Assembly: GCF_030758455.1 (NCBI RefSeq) | Contig: NZ_CP132354.1 | Coordinates: 1 to 64,000 of the forward strand | From: Erwinia pyri | GTDB lineage: Bacteria > Pseudomonadota > Gammaproteobacteria > Enterobacterales > Enterobacteriaceae | DNA: 64,000 nt | Reading direction: 5' to 3' | Part shown: positions 58,812-64,000 of the stretch, one piece after another | Position numbering within the stretch: the first letter of the stretch is position 1 | How the letters are laid out: each line of letters begins with the position of its first letter | Position numbers and translations under genes: made by a program | Notes under the pieces: generated by a model | What the model was told of the DNA's origin: nothing | Database searches by the model: none | What the model saw: only the letters and a program-made list of their open reading frames with translations

Positions 58812-58843
58812 CGACAGACCAGAAGCGGGAAGCCGTAGAGGCC

Positions 58844-59668
58844 ATGTGTGAGGCAACGGGTCTGTCGCAACGTCGAGCCTGCAGGCTGGCTGGTCTGTCC
58901 CTTTCAACCTGCCGCTATTCGGCTCAGCGCCTGGCTGCTGACGCACAGCTATCTCTACGTATCACAGAGCTGGCACTTGAACGCCGCCGCTTTGGTTACC
59001 GGTGTATCTGGCAGCTTCTGTGGCGTGAAGGTCTTTGCGTTAATCACAAGCGGGTTTACCGCATCTATCACCTTAATGGCCTGAGCGTAAAACGCAGACG
59101 GCGTCGTAAAGGGCTGGCGACTGAGCGGCTTCCACTGCTGCGCCCGGATGCGCCGAACCTGACCTGGTCGATGGATTTTGTCATGGATGCACTCGGCAAC
59201 GGCCGCCGGATTAAGTGCCTTACCTGTGTGGATGATTTCACAAAGGAGTGCCTGACGATCACCACCGCATTCGGGATTACAGGCGTTCAGGTGACACGCA
59301 TTCTGGACAGTATTGCACTGTTTCGTGGCTGGCCGGCGACGATAAGAACCGATCAAGGCCCGGAATTTACTTGTCGCGCGCTCGATCAATGGGCCTTTGA
59401 ACATGGTGTTGAGTTGCGCTTAATTCCCCCGGGTAAGCCAACTCAGAACGGATTTATTGAGAGTTTCAACGGCCGCTTTCGGGATGAATGCCTGAATGAG
59501 CACTGGCTCAACGATGTTCTTCATGCCCGGAAAATCATTAATGACTGGCGGCAGGACTATAACGAGTCCAGACCTCATTCATCGTTGAATTATCAGACGC
59601 CGGCTGAATTTGCAGCAGGCTGGAGAAATGGAAAAATAGAAGGTAACCAAACCGATATTACTAACTGA
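58844..59668 (+). CDS. IS1222-like transposase OrfB
   Basis: 274 residues. DDE integrase core: [20 protein letters not shown] (first D), [18 protein letters not shown] (second D), [19 protein letters not shown] (E). N-terminal [23 protein letters not shown]. All catalytic residues are present; probably active as the OrfAB product. Confidence 0.92.
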   Translation: MCEATGLSQRRACRLAGLSLSTCRYSAQRLAADAQLSLRITELALERRRFGYRCIWQLLWREGLCVNHKRVYRIYHLNGLSVKRRRRRKGLATERLPLLRPDAPNLTWSMDFVMDALGNGRRIKCLTCVDDFTKECLTITTAFGITGVQVTRILDSIALFRGWPATIRTDQGPEFTCRALDQWAFEHGVELRLIPPGKPTQNGFIESFNGRFRDECLNEHWLNDVLHARKIINDWRQDYNESRPHSSLNYQTPAEFAAGWRNGKIEGNQTDITN

Positions 59669-59705
59669 TCGTTATATCTGACACTGGAGGCAGGCCAGCA
59701 GGTCA

Positions 59706-60024
59706 ACTCTGGCACACGCTGGAAGATAAGCTGGGCTGCCCCGGCAACAAAGCACCTTTATTGAATGAATGTGATAAAAAACAAAATGCGTTTTTAAACT
59801 ATGCCCTTATGGCGCTCTTTAGATGTTATCTTTTAGTATAAAACTTATATTTTATGATAAGTCGTAACCTATGATTTTTTATTTTGTTTTTACTGTTCTT
59901 TCGCGAAAGTCATGGTGGGGGTACAAACCTGCATTCCGCCTGTGAGAAAATGGAGCTGGCCTGAAGTCCTGATCCATTGAGCAATAGAATGCCTGACTGA
60001 AAATATCCGGCTAATTTTCAGAGG
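59706..60024. other. AT-rich intergenic region, nothing supported
   Basis: About 320 bases downstream of the toxin gene; strongly AT-rich near 59760-59890, no gene or clear terminator seen. Confidence 0.4.
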
Positions 60025-60357
60025 TTAATTGATAAGAGCTTTGGCTTTAGCCTTAATTTCTGCCAACTCAGCACTCGTTACCGTTCCTTTTTTTGTCACT
60101 TTCCTGGTACGCCAGTCGACGCAGGTAACCTGATCTGTCAGAGCAACTCCCTCACGACTGCCTGAGATTTTCACTTCGAATGGATAACCTTTTTCCTGTG
60201 TGGTACAGGGTACACAAAGCAGCAGACCAACTTTATTGTTATAGGCGAACGGGCTTAGCACGACTGCAGGGCGGTGTCTGCCCTGCTCATGCCCGGCCAC
60301 AGGATCTAAATCAATCCAGATAAGATCCCCTGATTCTGGTACAAAACGCGATACCAT
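60025..60357 (-). CDS. mazF: MazF/PemK/ChpB-type toxin endoribonuclease
   Basis: 110 residues: VPESGDLIWIDLDPVAGHEQ, GRHRPAVVLSPFAYNNKVGL, LLCVPCTT and VTCVDWRTRKV, all typical of the PemK/MazF fold, including the Arg and Thr active-site positions. It cleaves mRNA when released from its antitoxin. Its start overlaps the antitoxin stop (TGATG), giving translational coupling. It appears intact. Confidence 0.93.
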   Translation of the reverse strand: MVSRFVPESGDLIWIDLDPVAGHEQGRHRPAVVLSPFAYNNKVGLLLCVPCTTQEKGYPFEVKISGSREGVALTDQVTCVDWRTRKVTKKGTVTSAELAEIKAKAKALIN

Positions 60358-60602
60358 CAGAGCAATTCCTTACCTGTGGTTGCACCAAACTCTGCCTTTT
60401 CGTGGAGATTTTCAGTCGATATTCCCGCCAGAAGGGCATCGAGTGAGTATTCCTTTACTTTTGCCGGAACGATAATGATTCGGCCATTTTCCACTTCAAT
60501 GTCAACAGCATCATCAACATTGAGAGATGCCGCCTGCATGATTGCAACGGGTAAACGTACTGAAGGGCTGTTACCCCATTTTTTAACGATTGCTTGGGCC
60601 AT
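60357..60602 (-). CDS. mazE: MazE/ChpS-type antitoxin
   Basis: 81 residues with the AbrB-type swapped-hairpin N-terminus IVKKWGNSPSVRLPVAIMQA, then VDIEVENGRIIIVPAKVKEY; the C-terminal tail neutralises the toxin. It is encoded first, as is usual, and likely represses the operon at the dyads immediately upstream. Confidence 0.93.
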   Translation of the reverse strand: MAQAIVKKWGNSPSVRLPVAIMQAASLNVDDAVDIEVENGRIIIVPAKVKEYSLDALLAGISTENLHEKAEFGATTGKELL

Positions 60603-60618
60603 GATTGATTTCTCCGTA

Positions 60619-60676
60619 GTTGATACACTGTATCAACATTAACGCTTGCCGCCAGACGTGTCAACATTGTTGATAC
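60619..60676. promoter_or_regulatory. mazEF operator dyads
   Basis: A perfect 19-bp palindrome gttgatacactgtatcaac (60619-60637) lies 17 bases before the antitoxin start; a second related dyad, gtcaacattgttgatac, is at 60660-60676. Two spaced sites fit cooperative autorepression by the MazE-MazF complex. Confidence 0.75.
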
Positions 60677-61009
60677 GTAGATTATTATTTCCTCTCTGAC
60701 TTTACACATTATCTTTGGGATCAGGCTGGGAAGCGAAAAACAGCCTGCGCTAAGCATTCTTCACAGGATTACTTAGCTCCAGGAGCATTGCTATCCAATG
60801 TAGTGCCCGGCGATCTCGATATGAACCTGCTGGCAGAAGGGGGACGGAATCGGATTTTGACCTGTGTCCGGTCAGGACGATCGCTGATGTCAGCGATCCT
60901 TACCCATCGTGGTGTCCTGAGCGCCCTATCCCGATGGCCGGTCAGAACCGGAAGAGGGTGCCATCGAAATATGGATGGGCAGGCTTTCTGCCACCGGCCC
61001 ATCAGAATA

Positions 61010-61489
61010 TTATTGTTTGTGAAACCAAAAGGCTTTCTGCAATTCCAGCGTTTCCTCTTCAACCTCATAAACAGGCCCAATCAGTTCGATTTTTTTCTGC
61101 CCATGCTCAAAAATATATGATGCGGGCACACTCATCGTAGGATTTTCTTCATGATTGCCCGTGCACTCAAGGAGACGCGTTTCGCTCATTCCATATACGA
61201 CACGGCCAATATTTGCCCAGTAGAGGGTTCCGGCACACATACAGCAGGGTTCAACCGCAGTATAAAGCGTGCAGTTCCAAAGGAACTCTGCCGTAAAATT
61301 ACTTGCAGCTATTCGGGCAAGTGTTGATTCCGCATGGTTAACGGTATCGATATTACATTGTGTTAAAAGTACGGTCTCCCTGTCAGGGGCGACCAGCACC
61401 GCACCGAAAGGATGTTTACCCAGGGCGACAGCGCGTTTTCCCACTTCGTTCGACATTCTCAGGAATTTAATATCCGTTGCGTTACTCAT
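61010..61489 (-). CDS. Nucleoside/guanine deaminase family (CDA fold)
   Basis: 159 residues. Zinc site: NHAESTLARI (H-A-E) and EPCCMCAGTLYWANI (P-C-x-x-C). The length and the C-terminal helix EEETLELQKAFWFHKQ fit guanine/cytosine-type deaminases, close to GuaD and TadA-like enzymes. Its start overlaps the stop of the upstream NCS2 permease by 8 bases, so the two act in one salvage operon: import of a base, then deamination. Confidence 0.9.
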   Translation of the reverse strand: MSNATDIKFLRMSNEVGKRAVALGKHPFGAVLVAPDRETVLLTQCNIDTVNHAESTLARIAASNFTAEFLWNCTLYTAVEPCCMCAGTLYWANIGRVVYGMSETRLLECTGNHEENPTMSVPASYIFEHGQKKIELIGPVYEVEEETLELQKAFWFHKQ

Positions 61490-62801
61490 TTTCTTCTCCT
61501 GTAGCGGAATTCAGTAAGGCATTAAGTAAAACAGCGGTAAATCCTCCAATGAAAATGCCGCTGTCAAAAATCAGTCTTAACGACGAAGGAAGGGATTTAA
61601 ATAATGCCGGAAAAGCCATGGGTATAATGCCAATGCTTATTGAAACGGCAACAATGAGGATATTGTTGTCGTTTGCAAAGCTGATATCTTTAAGCTGCTG
61701 GATACCTGCTGCCAGCGTCATGCCAAACATCAAAATGCCGACACCGCCTAAAACCGGACGCGGGATAGCTGAAACAATAGCGCCAAGTTTAGGAAACAGG
61801 CCGAGTAATACCAGTATCAAACCCGCAGCGGCAAGCACTGAACGGCTGGTAATACGTGTAAGCATGATCAGCCCGGCGTTTTGCGAAAATGCATTATAGG
61901 GAAAGCTGTTAAAACACCCGCCAACCATGGTTGAAAGACCGTCAGCCCGTATCGTATCGGCAAGACGTTGTGGTGTGGTCGGTCGGCCAATAAGCTTGTC
62001 TATCAGCAGGACATTACCCGTTGTTTCTGTCATGACGATCAACATAGCCAGGCAGGACACAAAAACGGGAACGGGTGAAAATTCCGGCATGCCAAAAGAG
62101 AAGGGCATACTGATACCAATCCATGCCGCGTTACTGATAGCTGAAAAGTCGGTTAAGCCAGCTGTTAAAGCGATCAATGTTCCGGCCATCATGCCGGCCA
62201 GAATGCTGAAGTTTCTGATAACACCACGCGTTTTACAGTAAAAGAACAGGGTGATTACTAAAGTAGCCAGACCGAGTAGTAAGTTGGACGGACTGGCAAA
62301 GTCAGGCGCATCTGGATTTCCTCCTCCAATCCAGATGGCCGCTGCAGGCATAAGCGAAATACCAATGATGGTTATCACGCACCCAATCACCACCGGCGGG
62401 AAAAAGCGGACTAACCTGCTGAAAAGCGGGGCTGTCAGGACGGTAAATAATCCACACGCTATGGCGGAGCCAAAAACAGTTGTGATCCCATACTCCTGGC
62501 CAATCATGGCCATAGGCGCCAGCACGATAAATGAACATCCCTGAATAAGGGGTAGCCTTCCGCCAAAACGACCTATGCCGACAGACTGAAGCAGCGTGGC
62601 CAGTCCGGATGTAAGCAGACATGCGTTAACGAGCGTAATCGTCTCAGCCCCGTTTAAGCCCATTACCGAAGCAAGGATCAAAGGCACCGTTACCGTACCT
62701 GCGTACATAACGAGTACGTGCTGGAATCCCAGCGAAGCTATCCGCCTGACACTCAGCGAGCTTTCAGGTTTTTTCTCTGCAATTGACGTTGCCATAAACA
62801 T
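61482..62801 (-). CDS. NCS2-family purine/pyrimidine permease
   Basis: 439 residues, about 14 hydrophobic segments. Family motifs: FQHVLVMYAGTVTVPLILAS at the N-terminus, GRLPLIQGCSFIVLAPM, the NCS2 motif NAFSQNAGLIMLTRI (QNxGxxxxT) and FGMTLAAGIQQLKD. Xanthine/uric-acid or xanthine-type substrate is likely, given the deaminase partner. Divergent from a LysR gene. Confidence 0.92.
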   Translation of the reverse strand: MFMATSIAEKKPESSLSVRRIASLGFQHVLVMYAGTVTVPLILASVMGLNGAETITLVNACLLTSGLATLLQSVGIGRFGGRLPLIQGCSFIVLAPMAMIGQEYGITTVFGSAIACGLFTVLTAPLFSRLVRFFPPVVIGCVITIIGISLMPAAAIWIGGGNPDAPDFASPSNLLLGLATLVITLFFYCKTRGVIRNFSILAGMMAGTLIALTAGLTDFSAISNAAWIGISMPFSFGMPEFSPVPVFVSCLAMLIVMTETTGNVLLIDKLIGRPTTPQRLADTIRADGLSTMVGGCFNSFPYNAFSQNAGLIMLTRITSRSVLAAAGLILVLLGLFPKLGAIVSAIPRPVLGGVGILMFGMTLAAGIQQLKDISFANDNNILIVAVSISIGIIPMAFPALFKSLPSSLRLIFDSGIFIGGFTAVLLNALLNSATGEENE

Positions 62802-62900
62802 CCTTAATCGCGTTTTAACATCAGGAAGCTCACTGTATAAGTAAAAAAATGATACAAGTAAGTGAACTGTTTTCAGGAAAATTGAAAGCCGGGAGCTATT

Positions 62901-63815
62901 TTGAAATATTCATTGGAACAACTTATGATGTTTGAGCAGGTAGCCAAGTCAGGATCATTTTCTTCTGCTGCGCGTCAAATGAAAAAATCCCAGTCGTCGG
63001 TAAATATGGCGATGAGCAATCTGGAAATCGAACTGAACGTTACGTTGTTTGAACGAACGCCAAGGCAGGTGCGACTGACATCAGAAGGGGAAGTTCTCCG
63101 GGAATATGTCAAAACAATACTGGAAAGATGCCATGCTTTCGATCGACGCGTGACGGCATTTAACCGGGCGATTGAGAGTCATGTCAGTCTTGCCATTGAA
63201 CTTCCTTACGTCATCATTGCGCCGGTTCTATATGAATTCTCTATGACCTTTCCTGAAGTAGATATACATATCAGAGAGCCGTTTTGGGGCGATGTGGGGG
63301 CAATGGTCAAAAATGGAGAGGTGGATCTGGGTATTGCCCTCTCACACTCGGTTGAAAGCGATAAAATTCAGTTTGCTCAACTGGGTAAGATCGTCATGGT
63401 GCATGTTGTCAGCGCTGGCCATCCTCTTGCTCAACAAATCCCTGTTTCTTTTGCCGATCTGCACAACTGGCGACACATCACCTTTGGCTTACAGGAGAAA
63501 AAAATAGCCACAACAGAATATTTAGGCAGTCCTATGCTCTGGCGGGTAGAAAGCTATAGCGCCATGCTTGACGCGGCGCTTGCTGGTCTGGGATGGGCTT
63601 CGCTTCCGCGTGAATTTGTTAATCGTGAATTGCGCGCAGGGACGTTAGTTGAATTACGGCAGCAGGAGTATCCCTTCACGGACTGGATTGTTGGTGTTGA
63701 TTTACTGTGGTCAAAACAAGCTAAAGCAGGAAAAGCTCAGGAATGGCTTCGCAACCGTTTAGTTAAGCATAAAATTTTTGAGCAGGATAACGCGGGTAAC
63801 AGAACAACACTGTAG
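62901..63815 (+). CDS. LysR-family transcriptional regulator
   Basis: 304 residues from a TTG start at 62901. HTH: LEQLMMFEQVAKSGSFSSAA and SSVNMAMSNLEIELNVTLFE; effector-binding domain from about residue 90. It is divergent from the NCS2 permease gene across 99 bases and probably regulates the permease-deaminase operon. Confidence 0.92.
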   Translation: MKYSLEQLMMFEQVAKSGSFSSAARQMKKSQSSVNMAMSNLEIELNVTLFERTPRQVRLTSEGEVLREYVKTILERCHAFDRRVTAFNRAIESHVSLAIELPYVIIAPVLYEFSMTFPEVDIHIREPFWGDVGAMVKNGEVDLGIALSHSVESDKIQFAQLGKIVMVHVVSAGHPLAQQIPVSFADLHNWRHITFGLQEKKIATTEYLGSPMLWRVESYSAMLDAALAGLGWASLPREFVNRELRAGTLVELRQQEYPFTDWIVGVDLLWSKQAKAGKAQEWLRNRLVKHKIFEQDNAGNRTTL

Positions 63816-63896
63816 TCATAAAATGAAGGCAATGGCGTCGCATAACCGGGTCAGAGGGCAGGAAAAAAGGCCAAGCCGACAAAGAAGGCTGGCCAC

Positions 63897-63949
63897 GCTA
63901 CGCGAATGCTGAGGATCGAGCAGGGGTGTCACATCATAATTCGCGTAGC
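63897..63949. repeat. 11-bp perfect inverted repeat
   Basis: gctacgcgaat (63897-63907) and attcgcgtagc (63939-63949) with a 31-base spacer, 80 bases after the LysR gene. A GC-rich stem without T-tract; it may be an IS end, a recombination site or a weak terminator. Confidence 0.55.
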
Positions 63950-64000
63950 TAACAGAGATGAGTTTCAGCTTCCCCAGTGGCTTTTTAAATAACTAACCGC

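Larger units (their letters stand above)
58477..59705 (+). mobile_element. IS1222-like element (IS3 family), apparently intact, 1229 bp
   Basis: Terminal repeats tgacctgctccccgttgatt (58477) and the complement of the right end ...ggccagcaggtca (59705). Two overlapping frames, orfA and orfB, are open. Related decayed copies lie at 2470-3220, 41333-42100 and as a solitary end at 23756. No duplication is visible at the ends. Confidence 0.88.

Noticed and set aside
60788..61120. Plus-strand 110-residue ORF beside the deaminase
   Set aside because: Partly antisense to the deaminase C-terminus and without domain features.
61477..62844. Several plus-strand ORFs opposite the permease
   Set aside because: Shadows of the NCS2 permease gene on the other strand.

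Overview
The window reads as a segment of a large, low-copy IncF-like (RepFIB-type) plasmid from a plant-associated member of the Enterobacterales, most likely Pantoea or Erwinia. The grounds are a RepFIB-type initiator flanked by two blocks of iterons, a SopA/SopB-like partition operon, a ResD-like recombinase, enterobacterial insertion sequences (IS3, IS30, IS903-like, IS256, IS1222-like), and three Hrp-box promoters in front of candidate type III secretion genes. No Hrp secretion apparatus gene is present, so these effectors would use a secretion system encoded elsewhere. The genus is an inference from gene content only.

Layout. 1-4.0 kb: one unknown ORF, then decayed DNA (umuC and EAL-domain fragments, a heavily eroded IS1222-like copy, two copies of a 23-bp palindromic repeat). 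4.0-8.4 kb: plasmid core (iterons, repA, iterons, parA, parB, terminator). 8.5-20 kb: a defence-like island, partly in decay: Rpn nuclease, a Gabija-type gajA/gajB pair with gajA frameshifted, a frameshifted resD, a HEPN/RES-type gene split by a frameshift, an unrecognised 529-residue protein with a PD-(D/E)xK-like signature, and a HEPN protein with an amber stop. 20-24 kb: KTSC protein, qorR/qorB pair, a small monooxygenase-like protein, IS relics and a tyrosine recombinase.

23.8-30.4 kb: a TetR-controlled catabolic or detoxification cluster (MFS exporter, exported epoxide-hydrolase-like enzyme, EthD-like protein, a second alpha/beta hydrolase, an NAD(P)-dependent dehydrogenase, an exported metallo-beta-lactamase-fold enzyme). 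30.38-37.62 kb: a complete Tn3-family transposon, bounded by 38-bp inverted repeats, whose passengers are a Hrp-box promoter and a candidate type III effector split by an IS3-family element. 37.6-49 kb: a beheaded higBA locus, an IS3 relic, a TetR/hydrolase pair, a truncated IS1222-like element, an effector with a perfect Hrp box and a C-terminal cholera-toxin-like ADP-ribosyltransferase signature, a MarR regulator convergent with an ester-cyclase pseudogene behind a perfect 27-bp palindrome, IS30 nested in another IS3-family element, and a harpin/HrpK-like secreted protein behind a third Hrp box.

49.3-64 kb: an inactivated IS256 copy; two gene groups that look like amino-acid or imine metabolism (ornithine-cyclodeaminase-family reductase, RidA, dicarboxylate symporter, YheO-like regulator; and HAD hydrolase, RidA, DSD1-type PLP enzyme, LysR); an apparently intact IS1222-like element; a MazEF-type toxin-antitoxin pair; and a purine/pyrimidine salvage set (deaminase, NCS2 permease, LysR).

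The most interesting observations are the effector-carrying Tn3-family transposon, the ADP-ribosyltransferase effector under a textbook Hrp box, and the unrecognised nuclease-like gene in the defence island. All functional calls come from reading the sequence and remembered family features; no database search was run.
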